Part shown: positions 37,611 to 49,549 of the stretch, in pieces
Numbering within the stretch: the stretch's first letter is position 1
How the letters are laid out: the number at the start of each line of letters is the position of its first letter
Source: Ixodes scapularis
Taxonomy: Eukaryota > Arthropoda > Arachnida > Ixodida > Ixodidae
Direction of reading: 5' to 3'
DNA length: 64,000 nt
Assembly: GCF_016920785.2 (NCBI RefSeq)
Contig: NW_024609857.1
Location: 7,397,618 to 7,461,617 of the forward strand
Translations under genes and position numbers: made by a program
The notes under the pieces: generated by a model
Databases searched by the model: none
The model's input: only the letters and a program-made list of their open reading frames with translations
Told to the model about the DNA's origin: nothing

Positions 37611-37805
37611 GAAGGGACGTCAAAGCTTCTGTAGACCTTTGCAACTCAAGAAGGTAAGGCGAGGGTAAGACGGGCCGGGGAGGAGGAAGCAGACGGGACG
37701 CTAAAGAGAGGAGGAGGTTTCTTCCTCTTCTCCAGCATTCCGTCTGCTTCCTTCTTCCTGGCCCGTCTTACCCTCGCCCTACCTTCTTGAGTTGCAAAGG
37801 ACTGT
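37611..37805. mobile_element. Foldback element, 41-bp arms
   Basis: CTTTGCAACTCAAGAAGGTA at 37637 is mirrored by TACCTTCTTGAGTTGCAAAG ending 37799. The arms continue through GGCGAGGGTAAGACGGGCC. The centre is purine/pyrimidine-mirrored (GGAGGAAGCAGACGG against CCGTCTGCTTCC). Confidence 0.75.
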
Positions 37806-37821
37806 AATTCTGATCGGAATG

Positions 37822-37929
37822 ATTAGTGGGTCGGCGCGAAGCAAGTTTTCTTTGTCTCGACTCCCTGTTCGAACGCCTCCGAACAGTAAGTAGGGACAAA
37901 GCTAGCTAGCTTCGCGCCTACTTTCTAAT
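37822..37929. repeat. Inverted repeat hairpin
   Basis: ATTAGTGGGTCGGCGCGAAGC faces GCTTCGCGCCTACTTTCTAAT. It sits next to the preceding foldback and shares the ATTAGTGGGT block with 13357 and 41535. Confidence 0.65.
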
Positions 37930-39177
37930 ACTCCCGAGCATAGCTCTGTGCTCTGAAGTTCCCTCTCATCTCCTCCTCCCTATCAGTTTCCATCCCCGCA
38001 TTATCATCCTCGCAATCTTTACAAATCCACAGCCTGGAGCTTGGTCTCTCCACAACCCGGCATGCGCGTGGGCGTCGCTTCAGAAAGCGATCAAAGCACG
38101 GACCATACGCGGGAACGTTAGAAACGCCACCGGCCAGAAGCCCATTTCTCGAATGGTCTACGGTAGCGACGTAGAAGACACTAATATGTAACGGAAATCG
38201 CCAGCGTGGCAAGTTTGCTGGTGCTAAAGCACATTTAAACGCCACGCATTCACGTGTCTTCTATGTTCTATTTTATGGTGCACATGCACGTCGTAAAGCG
38301 CTTGATCAATATAAATGTAAGAAAAAATAACGCGAAAAAAAAACAAAAAAACGAGTAGAATTTAGCAACGTACAACGTGAAACCTTTTGCTTGCCGCACT
38401 CGCATACTTTCGCCATTCTGGCGGAGGTGACGCGGAAATGATTGCCTTTTCCCACATATCAAAACTTTTACCAACGAACAAATTTCCGGCACAGGTAGGC
38501 GGTGTAATGGATGAGTTAGCAGAAACGAATCCATTTACTTTTGATTTGTAACAATGAAAAAAAAAAAAAAGAAAAAAAAGAACAACACCAACCCATGTTT
38601 AACAATGACCAACGAGTAAAAAAAAGTTTTTTTTTACTATTTATTTGTTGGAATTAGGCGGTTCCGGTTGAATTATTAATGAGGCCTGGGCGTTTCGACA
38701 CCTCTCTCCAAGCAGGAAGAGGTCCATCTAAAATAATTGAACCTCCTGATTTGAACGAAGTCATAGAAAATTGCTAGAGTCATTCAGGATATTGACGTCG
38801 GTCGCTTTGCTCTTTTCATTTAAACTCTGAATAAATATACAGGACAATTTTTTTTTAAAAAAATCCAGAACTAAAAAAAAAAGTTCTTAAAGTTTTTTTT
38901 TTTTTTGGCCAAGGCTAAGTTGAAAACTCAAAAAACCATACCAAAAAAGGAAAGAAAAAGATAATGTGTTAGCTACATAGATAATTCAATAAAAGTTTCA
39001 GTAAACTTTCTAGATTTTAAGTTTTTTGGCCACGCTGTAGTTAAAAAGTTGATGCTCGACCTCGTTAAAGTGCAGTCGTGACATAGAAATTTTGACTCAA
39101 CATTTCCTAAAAAATGTGATCCTTCTACACGGCTTCAAACCGAAACCTAAACCGACTGCGCCGCGGTTCCGTTCGGT
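37930..39177. other. Gene-free stretch
   Basis: No gene is recognised. A- and T-runs occur near 38558-38580 and 38872-38906. Confidence 0.4.
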
Positions 39178-39342
39178 TAAATTTAATAAACATTTACCCG
39201 ATGTTTTGGGACCAGTTCGGTCGGTCCCTTGTTCAGGGGTGAGTGTCGAAAGGAACCTGGGAGCGTGTTTTTTTCGTCACTCACCCGTGAACAAGGGACT
39301 GAACTGATCCCAAAACGTCGGGTAAATGTTTATTAAATGTTT
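39178..39342. mobile_element. Foldback MITE, TTTAATAAACATTTACCCGA ends
   Basis: TTTAATAAACATTTACCCGA is mirrored by TCGGGTAAATGTTTATTAAA. The arms continue for about 55 bp (GTTTTGGGACCAGTTC, GGTCCCTTGTTCAGGGGTGAGTG) around a loop of about 30 bp. The two arms differ at several positions. Confidence 0.8.
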
Positions 39343-40966
39343 GCTTAGAGTCCCTTTTTTTTCGCTACATGTCGATTCCAAACACGGCAGAGGGCTGCTG
39401 AACGTTTACCTTCAAGCTATGAAGCTCATCTGGTGCTTCCGTAGTTTGTGCTGTACTCGAAAAATCAGGTGTTAAAGGACAACGGAAAGGTGACCTCTTT
39501 GCTTTGCCCTTTCTTCCAAAACTTAGATTATGCAGGTTTTCCAAGATTCGAAAATCGTTCGAGAAACCTTAGTAATTCCCCCAACATTTTACATAAAAAA
39601 AAAACAGTGAAAAAAAAAGGAACAAGCAACGGCGGCTATAAGACCGATACAAATAAGTGCCTTAAAGTTGATTGTGTTAAATGGTTCGTCAGCGAGAGTA
39701 AAACAACTACTCTGTGGCGACTTGACTTTTGCCGCCCTTTCCGAATAAACTGATGCACCTCCGATTAACCCTGGAGTAATGCATACCAGTTGAAGAAACA
39801 ACACTGTAGAGGGGATGAAAGCGAATTATGAAAGATTGTGTTAAAAAAGTACTTGTAATTTAATCTGAAAGTACATCCTATTTATAGTACTTTACTTCAA
39901 GTACATTGCGCCCGGTGTACTTACTACTTTTATTAGAAATATATATAATCTCATTTACTTTGTACTTTACTTGAAGTAGTCTTTAGATGTACTTTACGCA
40001 ACACTGTAAACAAGCCGACACTGTCTGCAAAATCAAGCTCAGGCACTGCTAAACCTCAAAGCAGAAAATATACTTCCGCAGTACATCATTGTCCAAAAAA
40101 AAAAAAAAAGTACAAAACAATTAGGCACGCAGAAGCAGAACCAGCTATTAAGGCATTTCTGTGTCAACACAAGCTGCTTTATGCTTGGCCAGCGGGATTT
40201 TGCTAATGGATCAAAACCTATGTACTTTCTTGTTACTATAAAAAATAAAAGTAACTTCAAAAGTAGTTCGCTTCTTTCTTACGGTGGTTAGTAATTTACT
40301 CAATTACTTTTCATTTGAGCAACTTCTACTCTACTCAAATTACTTTTCAGGCCAATACTCTGTAACTTAACTTAATTACTTTTTTGAGTAACTTGTACAT
40401 GTCTGCAGCCTACAGGATGTGATCAGTGCGACGCGTGCGTAAAGCGGCGGTGACGACGAAAAAGGGACGCTCTTCGCCGGGTTGCAAAAAAGTCGACTCA
40501 CCAACTTTTTATCCCCGGCGATGTTTATTAGTTCAATGTCAGAGATGCAACCAGGAGTAGAAATAATGGTAAATAGATGGTTCTAAATGAATAGTCCCCG
40601 GATTTCCACGGAAAAATTACGATTAAAAGTAGAGTAATTTAATGTCATAAAATTTGCTGAATCCTAGTTTTATCAAACAATACGCATACTAAGAGGAAAT
40701 ATGTAATACAGGTATTTTTTTATTACTCGTATAGTCACTGAAGGTCGCATTAAAAAACGCGGGTCGTGGTGAGCTCCTGAGCCAATGAGGTGCCGGCGTT
40801 CGCCAACAACAATAAAAGAACAACCAATCAGGTAGCAGAAGGCGTGAACGTTATATGCCACGCCCCACAGGTTGCATCCGAGTACACTTTTCTAGCAAAC
40901 ATATAAGACACCAAATCATGTCGAACAATACCGGGATCCCTGCAAATTTCTAAACTGGGAATACGA
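39343..40966. other. Non-coding stretch with hAT-like MITE debris
   Basis: At about 39834-40008 GTACTTTA/AAAGTACA-type inverted motifs end in TTTACGCAACACTG, resembling a short hAT MITE. At about 40230-40404 AGTAACTT and AATTACTTTT motifs end in TACATGTCTG, the same end as the MITE at 36655. Left limits are unclear. No gene. Confidence 0.35.
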
Positions 40967-41062
40967 GGATAAAAGGAAAGCAACATATAGAACGAAGACG
41001 GGACAAAATATCGTTTCGTTGTTTTGTCCCGTTCTGGTCCTATATGTCGCTTTCATTTTATC
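40967..41062. repeat. Long hairpin
   Basis: GGATAAAAGGAAAGCAACAT pairs with ATGTCGCTTTCATTTTATCC, and GACGGGACAAAA pairs with TTTTGTCCCGTTC. The two arms are nearly contiguous. Confidence 0.7.
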
Positions 41063-41442
41063 CCTGTAACTCACCAGCGCGCTCCAATTCGTCGCGTCGG
41101 AATACGATTTGACGGAAAAACGCGATGTGTGTACGCGGGTACACTGAGCGAGTGAAAGGTCACGCTGATCTCCGCATTTTTTTTTTCGGATCTAATCACA
41201 TTATCAGGTCCGCCATCCGCCGGGATCCCGCTATTTTTAGCCGTGATTGGCTTCTTCCGTGTTCGGCGGGAAAGGGAACTCACGGACCTTTTTTTTCTTG
41301 AAGTATATACGTTGACCGAAGTGTGTACGGAACGCTTTGACTAAAACTCTCCCCGCGTTATATTTCCCAGAGTAGAGCCCTTAAAGACGCTGGGCTAAAT
41401 ATTGACACCTAATTATTTCCCGATTACCTCGTGGGAGCTTAC
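41063..41442. other. Gene-free stretch
   Basis: No feature is recognised. Confidence 0.4.
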
Positions 41443-41670
41443 GTATGCGGAGCGCGAGTTCGTCTGCTTCTTGCACAGGCGTTGCGATGATGTCAGAACG
41501 CTGAGCTCTGATTGGCTGATTGAAAAAAAAAAAAATAGTGGGTAGACCTTAAGGCATAGAGCATTCAGGTCTACCCCTCTATCTTTTCAGTCAAGACCAA
41601 TCAGAGCTCGACGTTGTTCTGACGTCACCGCAACTCCTGCACAAGAAGCAGACGACTTGCTCCCCGTATT
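41443..41670. mobile_element. Foldback MITE of the TCGTCTGCTTCTTG-TCTGATTGG family
   Basis: The left arm (TTCGTCTGCTTCTTGCACAG, GATGTCAGAACG, GAGCTCTGATTGG) is mirrored by the right arm (CCAATCAGAGCTC, CGTTGTTCTGACGTCA, TGCACAAGAAGCAGACGA). The central part pairs GGGTAGACCT with AGGTCTACCC. This is the clearest member of a family that also appears at 13287, about 56620-57365 and 57520. Confidence 0.8.
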
Positions 41671-43295
41671 GGAGTGCAGAATGGGTCTATTGGCGGCTTC
41701 CTCAGCTTTAAGCCGCAGTTACGCTCCTTATCCATCATACAGCAGACACGATGACATAATTATCTGCGGGCGCACTTCAAGCATGCTCGAAGCATGTGAG
41801 CTTCGTACATGCTTCGAACAAGTATTTGTATGACCAATGGGACAGAAGTACAGTCATACCAAAATGACCGTAAATGACAGCGCTCTTTCCTTCCTGTTGT
41901 CTCTTCCTTACGTAACTTATTTGCGCTGTTTAAGTCAAGAAGTACAGTCATACAAGGAAGTCCTCCGCACGCAGTGTCTGCCCACTGCCTTTTGTACGAT
42001 GTGTTAGCATATACATGTGACCGCTGACTTAGGATACGGTCTCAGGAGGCGGAGGCGACGACATCGTTTTGTTCTAGGATTTCTGGAGGAGGGAAAAAGC
42101 GTTTCTGCAATTTCAGATATGAAATTGAGATACATTTCAAGGATGATTTTTAAGCAACACGATTGCCGAGCTGTCGTTGCTTCGAAGCGTATGGACGATG
42201 CGAATAACTCCAGTTCGGGGACGTACACAGACGATGATGAACGAGGATGGACTCGGCACCGCCGCGCTTTAGATCCGCCGCATTGAAACTCCCGAAAGCG
42301 CTTACATCACACGGGAAGAAAGATAAATAGTCGGTGGACCTGGAGCGAGGCATAGGGGGTGTGGAATCCTCGCGTAGCATATCGAGCTTATGGTTCGCTG
42401 CATACGTGAACAGGGACTTTCCGCGTTGACAGCTGCGCCTTTTGGTCGGCCGTCACAGGGGGGGATACGCGGGTTTCGAGCCTTAGCGAGATTTATACTC
42501 TGCAGCCTTTTGTTCCCCGCGTTCCGACGCGCATCCGCGCATGCCCAGACCGACACTCCATCTTTCAAAAATCCCGTCGAAATCCGGCAAACGATTTAAA
42601 TGAGGAAGAAAGCAGCGGGGGTCGTGACTGCGGGAGGTCGGGAATGCAAAATTATTCTGGAGCTGAACGTTTCTTTTTTTTTTTTTATGGTTTAGGGTTT
42701 TCGTGGTATATTAGTTTATGAGTCGGAAGCTATATACATGGTCGTCTGGTACGTTTTTATGCGCGTTTTGTTTTTAGCGAAGGCAACGTTGTCATGCAAA
42801 ACTACTCCACACTCGTAAACGATGCATGGTTTCTCGGCCGTCAAGTTGACGACTCTTGTTGAAGATGAGCGGGTGACTCTTAGACGAGCGGTAGAAAATG
42901 AGTGATGTTGGCACGATGCTTTTGAAAAGGTGTACAGGAGGGCACCTCCGCCGACGCTTCCAACTCCTGCCTCTATAAAACCGATTGTCAAAAGAAGTTA
43001 TTAAAACATGGCGTAACGCATATGTCTAGACAATTAACGACTTTGCAGTTACGCGAATGTGAAAATATTTCTTTCTTTCGGTCAAATATGGACTATGGTA
43101 AATGACTTTCTTTTCATAAGTGCCAATATCTTAATAGGAAGTGGGTTCAAACGAAATAAAACAAATATTTGCCAATTGCCTGATTCGACAGCTCGTCAAA
43201 TGTACTTGGAATATCTGTCCATAAAGCAGAGCGATGTGGCGAAGGGACGTGAACGCATTCGTGAGCACCGAGTAGTGGGTAGGTGTTCTGGCTGA
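41671..43295. other. Gene-free stretch
   Basis: GAAGTACAGTCATAC occurs twice (about 41845 and 41939), and a small GCATG/CATGC hairpin lies near 41778-41818. I see no gene. Confidence 0.4.
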
Positions 43296-43296
43296 G

Positions 43297-43327
<31 letters not shown>

Positions 43328-43350
43328 AAGAAAGAAAGAGGGAGAGAGGA
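43296..43350. repeat. (GA)n microsatellite
   Basis: An ACACAC start is followed by a GAGA run and AAAG units. Confidence 0.9.
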
Positions 43351-43462
43351 GGCAGTACGTAGTCGTTCAGTTGTTGGACAAACAGACCGCTGACGCGGTT
43401 ACACGGGGACGCCGCCAAGTGACACAACTCATAGCCTGCTTTGGGAACGCTTGTCAGAATGA

Positions 43463-43522
43463 AATTTGCAATATGTGTGAAATATATATTTGCAAAATTT
43501 GCAATATGTGTGAAATATATAT
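43463..43522. repeat. Short tandem duplication
   Basis: AATTTGCAATATGTGTGAAA plus ATATATAT occurs twice (43463 and 43496), immediately before the LINE 3' fragment. Confidence 0.8.
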
Positions 43523-43528
43523 CTATTA

Positions 43529-43701
43529 TATTAATGATACTACTAAATTTGTTGAAGCCATTACCCTCTCTTTATCTAACCTACCTAGCTAGCTTACAGT
43601 GTTATAATTGTGTTTACTGTTCTATTTGTTTTTGTTCTATTGCCACCCCCTTGTATAATGCCCCACGGGCCCTCAAGGAAAATAAATGATGATGATGATG
43701 A
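43529..43701 (+). mobile_element. 5'-truncated LINE (same family as 47.5-49.7 kb)
   Basis: From TATTAATGATACTAC to the GATGATGATG tail this copy matches 49486-49650, differing by one base (C for T in the CTCTCTTTATC stretch) over about 160 bp. It carries the last codons of the pol frame, the stop, the roughly 110-bp 3' untranslated region with AATAAA, and an ATG-repeat tail. This is a typical dead-on-arrival insertion. Confidence 0.9.
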
Positions 43702-46214
43702 AATAAAAGTGTCGATTTATTATTGATGCGTTCTTTTATAACGAAACATTTGTTTTCGTGGTATCTTACATACCCACGATCATAAAGGCCTCACCAAAAG
43801 AACTTCATCGGTTCTTGTTATACTTTTATTCTAAAATACAATAAAGATCACAGAAAAATAACAGCCGCAAAGGTTGCGCACAACAAACCACCGACATCAT
43901 AAGAACTTCCTCAAACTATCCTTCATTATACGAAACGTACACCTACAAAAAAAAAAAAAAAGAGAAATAATCAAGTTGCGAGGGCTTTGGAGGGGGGCCC
44001 TCCCATGCGGTTCGCCGCAGGAACTCACTTAGCCGCGAAATCGCGAGTGCCGGCATGTCGCACCGAGCGTCGACCCAAGCGGCGTCGACTCGTCTTCCGG
44101 ACCAACAGGCGCGGCGGTGGGAAGCGCGGGGGAAAGTAGTTGAGCCTGAGTTGCGCGGCACCAACAGAATGCTTTTCGATGCTGCGGGCCCGAGCTCACG
44201 CTCCGTGCGTGTGTTTGAAAGTGCCGAGAGGATAGGGTTTTCTCGAGTCACCAGAGCCCCCCGGTCCCGAAGCCCAACTTCGAGCCGCTTGGTTCTGGGA
44301 GCTTCGTTTCAGCGTAACTCGGCAAAGGGCGAACTCCTTCGAGCCAATCGGAGTGACGGAGGTGGAGCACGTGATAACCCTTACCAAAAGCTAGAGGGGC
44401 GAGAGCGCGTAGCTCAAGCAGTTTGAGAAGAGGCGAAGAAACTCTGCTCTTACCCGGACACTCTTTTGGGTGTTCCAGGTCCCAGACGTCAGGGGCCTTC
44501 CTCTCTTCCCCGCCCGTGGCCCTGACAATACTGCGCACTGTGAGGTAGTCGGGTGACTTCTTGCGACGATATTGATTGGCTCACGGAGACCGTAGCGTTC
44601 GCCGTTTGCCAAGTTGCAGTGAGGCGTCGCTTCTCGAGTCTGCTTAATTGATACGGATGGTCCCACTCCGTTCATTTGAGGCCAAGAACGCGCGCTCGCG
44701 TCGAGGCACTCGGCCGAGTATAGAGCTGGGTGTTATAGCGCGGCGTGAGCTGCGGAGAGGCGACCGCATTTTGGAGAAGCGCACTCGCTCCTCACGCTCG
44801 GGGTCGGTGGTCGTGTTAGTGGGTGTCGTTAGGGGAGACGGGGCAGGTCAGGTCACGCGGGAGGGTCGCTTTCTTGCTTGCCGAAAGCCGCAGTGCCACT
44901 ACTGATACAGCCTGCAGCAGACACTGCCTGGGGCTTTCCTCGTATTACGCCTCACATTTGTCATATACGTGCACTGCCTGCTGACAGGCATACGTGCATG
45001 ATGTAAAGCCATCGTGCTTCCAGAAATGCTCGAGGTTTGTCCGCACATAATTATCTCATGGTGCCTGTAGTGAACGTCGTGTCTTTTGTTAGTGTACGAT
45101 GTACGGGCAGTATGGCTGCAGCTTTAAGATAAGAGTTGGCATAGTTAAAAGAAAGCTTGGGTCGATGGTCTCTATGCAGTAGTATGTGTGTATGTACCGT
45201 GCTAGAGTCAGACACAAATTGTCTTTAGTATCGCTTACAATGTAGGCGCACGCAAGGAGAAGAGTGTAAAAGTATTTAACTTTTGTGGAGTATATTGACG
45301 TGGCCCCTGCGCACACCAGAAATCGTAAAGCGATTCGAATGGTATCTATACTCTTTTGTACTCGGTTTGGGAAGGCACTCGTTTGATGGCCTTACATTCG
45401 CTGTCGAGCCCTTTCTTTATGATTACACTTTTCGCGAGCGTTTGACGGTTTACGCAGGCTGTCTTTGTTTTTGTTGTCGTCAATATCTTACTGCGTTTAA
45501 CAAATTGCACGATGATCAGACTGAAACAACTCGAGAGACACAATCTAGCGTCTTGATCGAGCACTTGGACATTGTGTTTTTTGTTCGCCGTATCTTTTGG
45601 TTGCAGCTCAAGCTGCGCAATAACCGCGGGAGAAATCCAGTACCAGTATCCTTACCCCGAGCGACGGAAACTTGACTATAGCCTAAGGGGATACACTACG
45701 AGAGGAAAGAAGAGATGAGTTAAAAATGTTAACATGTAAAATGCATACATCGCCGTGTCCCTGGTTGCCGTCGTCGTCATCATGACCACAACCCCAATCA
45801 TTATCACCACTATCGTCTTATGAAGAGCCCGAGTAGGCCCGAGCTCAACTCGACCGGAAGACAAGGCCGGCAACTTTTTCCCTTGAAACGTCATCACTAG
45901 AAGATCAACGCAGCGCCGCTTAACTTGCGTCGGCGTCGCCGCCAGCTCGTCTTGCAGCTCCTCACAACGAACGCGACAGGCCTATTCACGCGGCGACGCA
46001 AAGACCGTGTTTATCTGCCGCTTTGCTGCTACTCTCGTCGAGCTACAGCGTCTCTGCCGCTTCTCATCTATAGGTGCTGTTGGCTTACAAACCCGCAATC
46101 ACGTGCCTGTGTTTTTTTTTAAATTTTTTTTACCGGGATTATTGCGATAAGCAAAGGCAATGAACGAAGATCTTCACGAGAAGAATGAAAGCGTGTTTGT
46201 CCCACAGCATAGAG
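43702..46214. other. Non-coding stretch with a GC-rich island
   Basis: From about 43970 to 44920 the DNA is rich in G+C and CpG, and both strands stay open for about 100-120 codons without any domain. It could be a CpG-rich promoter or a retroelement 5' untranslated region. A 130-codon plus frame at 45283-45675 is unrecognised. Trinucleotide-like CGTCATCATGACCACAA DNA lies near 45774. Confidence 0.3.
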
Positions 46215-46521
46215 CTGTGGTTCTCAACCATTGATGTTTCGCGGACCCCTTGTGGATCGGCGGAGATGATGGAGAACCCCGTTCGTGGTGAGGGATATAG
46301 GTTAATTGTGATAATGATTTATTAAATTGATTTAACAAAGGGCTAGTTTGAAGTAGATTTCTCTTATTGATATATGTACGAGAAAACATGCCCGAAAATT
46401 GGAACGTTTCCTCTCAATCTGAAGAAAAAAAAAAAACACTTTTATTGCCGGGCCTGACCTATGAGACAGGGCTTCGCGGACCCCTAGAATGAGTTGGCGG
46501 ACCCCCATTTGAGAACCACTG
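46215..46521. mobile_element. hAT-type MITE, CWGTGGTTCTCAA ends
   Basis: CTGTGGTTCTCAACC at the left and TTTGAGAACCACTG at the right form a 13-bp inverted terminus of the kind common to many hAT elements, each followed inward by a GCGGACCCC block. Flanking GCATAGAG and GCGTAATG (five of eight identical) may be a worn target duplication. 307 bp, no transposase. Confidence 0.75.
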
Positions 46522-47446
46522 GCGTAATGATTGGAGATTGCATTACTTTTGATGCCTCTGAAACGATACGTAGTCGGTTTATGTTTCTTTTTATTTTTTT
46601 TCTTCGGAATACGGGTATACCCGTAGGAAATTCAGATACCGCTGGACTTCCCCGTCTGTGTCCGGAATGATATATGAATTGTTCCTGGAAATTTCTACTT
46701 CTTGACCAGCCCTTGGGAGACGAATACCCATGACGCCTGGTTGCGACGATAATTGTCTTAAAATAATTATCGGTAACACCGGCAGTCGAGTGATTTGATG
46801 GTGGGCGATTGCCTCGGGAGCGCACATGCGAGCCCAGGGGAAACGAATGCAGAAATGGAAGTCAAAGATTCATTGAGTCCAAAGGTTCTCCAACTACGAT
46901 TAGCGTCAACGCTCTCCTAAATGACCATTTAATGACGTCTCCGTCCTTTGGGACCACGGGCCGTTCAAACCGGCCTCGGTTTAAAATTGATCACCCTCGT
47001 TTAGAGGGGAGCTTGCTCCGACTTATCGCTTATGCGAAGCTCACGCGGGATTAGACCAGATAAGAGACGAACGGTGAAGCACGCCTTTCATCAAACATTT
47101 GCTCACAAAGTTTACTAAAAGCAGACACAGGCGTGTTGCTTCCTACGGGCAGTATATCAAATGCGCTGCGTCGCAGAGTGTCAGCACCGCCGATTTGCAT
47201 CGTTCAGGGGAAGGTTCAAAAGGTCATACTTTAATATATAAGCGCAGGCCAATGGGGCCAATCAAACAGCATTAAAAATGCAATGTCACGGCATTCGTCA
47301 TATTTCTGAGCGGGTGCTATCGTGAGTTAATTAAATCAAATGCTGCGACATTGCGCTTTTAGCATGCGTGTTTGTGCTTGTATGTATTCTAGTATTTGAC
47401 TATACGTTCGGACTTATGGGGAAACGAAGTATAACAAAACATTACA
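46522..47446. other. Gene-free stretch before the LINE
   Basis: No gene is recognised. The LINE's missing 5' part (ORF1 and endonuclease) is not here. Confidence 0.4.
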
Positions 47447-49549
47447 TTGTATTTCAGACGCATAATCTACATAAAAAAAGGTCATAGTTTTTTCCGGGCA
47501 CCGCGACATAGGCTCAAAGCAAATGTGTTCATTAATGACATCGCAGAAGTACTTTCGGCGCTGACGAACGCGGTTGCTGCGAAAGGCGTATTGACATCTG
47601 AGCGCTTCATCCCATTGACCCGCATCATATCAGATAACTGTCACCCATGGTATAACAAAACGGTGCATAGTCATGCTAACAAGAAAAAGCGACTTTATAA
47701 ACGAGCGAAATCTGTCAACAATGCAGCCTCGTGGGATGCATATCATGCGTGTGCTAGAACATACAAAACCGCCATTGCTGATGCTAAAATTAAGTTTTAT
47801 ACTCACGACCTCCCCAACATTTTAACAAATAAACCCAAAAAGTTCTGGAAAGTGGTCAACCCAGCTCTGTCCCTTCCATTGCAGTTCATTAACGACAACG
47901 GCATCCCACTTTCAGACGAAGATAGCGCTCTTTACCTTAACAATTTCTTCACATCAATCTTTACTAAAGAAGACTTGCTAAACGTTCCCGACTCATGCCC
48001 ATTAACTCACCCCCAGATGAATCCTATCATAATTGACCACGCAGGTGTATTGAAAGCAATAGAAAACCTAAAGGTTTCCTCGAGCTCTGGAGATGACCAA
48101 ATTAATTCGAAGGTATTAATAAACACTAAACATATTTCCTCTGTTTTTCTCTGTGACATTTTCTCACAATCGCTCACGCTTTCCATAATTCCACGTGACT
48201 GGAAAATAGCTAACGTAATACCTGTTCACAAAACTGGTGATCGCCAACTAATAAGTAACTACCGTCCCATCTCTCTCACCAGTGTTCCATCTAAGCTCAT
48301 GGAGCATATACTTTACTCAAATATAATAAACTTTCTTGACTCTCATAACCTTCTTTTTAAACATCAGCACGGATTTCGTAAATCTTACTCTTGTGAAACC
48401 CAGCTAACCGCCTTCCTTACTGATATTTACTCAAGCTTTGATTCGAATATTCAGACCGACGCCATTTTCATTGACTTCTCGAAAGCATTTGATAAAGTAC
48501 CCCACCAACGTCTTTTAACAAAGCTTAACGATATTAATATTCATCCCTCTGTTGTTAAGTGGATTTCTGAATTCCTAATTAACCGTAAGCAATATTCCTC
48601 CGTTAACAACGTAAAATCTCCCACCTCTACCGTAACGTCAGGTGTCCCCCAGGGAACCGTACTGGGCCCCCTTCTGTTCCTAATCTATATTAATGATCTC
48701 CACCTTAATATCGCTTCTTCTGTGCGGCTGTTCGCCGACGATTGTGTCATTTACCGACCCATTCTTTCAAACCATGATCATCATGCTCTCCAGGAAGACC
48801 TAGAGTCTGTAATCCATTGGTGTGAAAAATGGCAGATGACATTAAACTTCAATAAATGTAGATCCCTATCGATTTCCCGCAGTTCGCGTGCCACACCATT
48901 TTCGTATTACCTCTCTAACACTCAAGTAATAGCATGCTCATCTTATAAGTACCTGGGTGTTCATCTCACCTCTGACCTATCATGGACTACTCACATAACT
49001 TCTGTTATTTCTGATACTAACCGTTCTCTCGGATACTTGCGCCGTAACCTTAAACTTGCTACACCCTCCGTAAAACGACTAGCGTATACTACTCTTATAA
49101 GATCGAAATTAGAATACGCCTCATCTATATGGTCCCCATGGCAGTCCTACCTTGCAAATAATCTAGAATCCGTCCAAAACAGAGCCCTTCGTTTTATTTA
49201 TAACAACTACTCACCATATACCAGCATATCAGGGTTACGCCAATCAGCTAACCTTCATTCACTTTCCCTTCGCCGCCGAGTATCACGCCTTTCTCTCCTC
49301 CATCGAATTTTCTATCACAATAGCCACCTTAAAGAATCACTGCTATCACCTCCCCATCGTATTTTCCCGCGTCTAGATTACCTATGTAAATTACGTCCAA
49401 TTCGATCATCAACTGTTTCTCACCAGACTTCCACACTACCATTGGCCATCGAGGATTGGAATTCACTACCTCATAACATCGTTTGTATTAATGATACTAC
49501 TAAATTTGTTGAAGCCATTACCCTCTTTTTATCTAACCTACCTAGCTAG
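47447..49549 (+). CDS. LINE pol fragment: reverse transcriptase (CR1/L2-like), 5'-truncated
   Basis: The protein reverse-transcribes the element's own RNA at the target site. The 700-residue frame is uninterrupted. From about residue 65 it reads as LINE pol: the linker before the RT (PWYNKTVHSHANKKKRLYKR), then NYRPISLTS at 271, FIDFSKAFDKVPH with the first catalytic Asp at 343, SGVPQGTVLGP at 398 and FADD at 429-432. After the RT come thumb and C-terminal blocks (YKYLGVHL, RSKLEYASSIWSP). There is no RNase H and no C-terminal zinc finger, as in CR1/L2/RTE-type LINEs. The apurinic endonuclease normally upstream is absent, and the first roughly 20-60 residues look like read-through from flanking DNA, so the copy is 5'-truncated. 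The RT active site is complete. Start position is nominal. Clade assignment is by overall motif style and needs a tree. Confidence 0.88.
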   Translation: MYFRRIIYIKKGHSFFRAPRHRLKANVFINDIAEVLSALTNAVAAKGVLTSERFIPLTRIISDNCHPWYNKTVHSHANKKKRLYKRAKSVNNAASWDAYHACARTYKTAIADAKIKFYTHDLPNILTNKPKKFWKVVNPALSLPLQFINDNGIPLSDEDSALYLNNFFTSIFTKEDLLNVPDSCPLTHPQMNPIIIDHAGVLKAIENLKVSSSSGDDQINSKVLINTKHISSVFLCDIFSQSLTLSIIPRDWKIANVIPVHKTGDRQLISNYRPISLTSVPSKLMEHILYSNIINFLDSHNLLFKHQHGFRKSYSCETQLTAFLTDIYSSFDSNIQTDAIFIDFSKAFDKVPHQRLLTKLNDINIHPSVVKWISEFLINRKQYSSVNNVKSPTSTVTSGVPQGTVLGPLLFLIYINDLHLNIASSVRLFADDCVIYRPILSNHDHHALQEDLESVIHWCEKWQMTLNFNKCRSLSISRSSRATPFSYYLSNTQVIACSSYKYLGVHLTSDLSWTTHITSVISDTNRSLGYLRRNLKLATPSVKRLAYTTLIRSKLEYASSIWSPWQSYLANNLESVQNRALRFIYNNYSPYTSISGLRQSANLHSLSLRRRVSRLSLLHRIFYHNSHLKESLLSPPHRIFPRLDYLCKLRPIRSSTVSHQTSTLPLAIEDWNSLPHNIVCINDTTKFVEAITLFLSNLPS

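Noticed and set aside
45283..45675. 130-codon plus-strand frame
   Set aside because: No recognisable domain, no conserved partner in the window and composition close to its surroundings; left unannotated as a gene.
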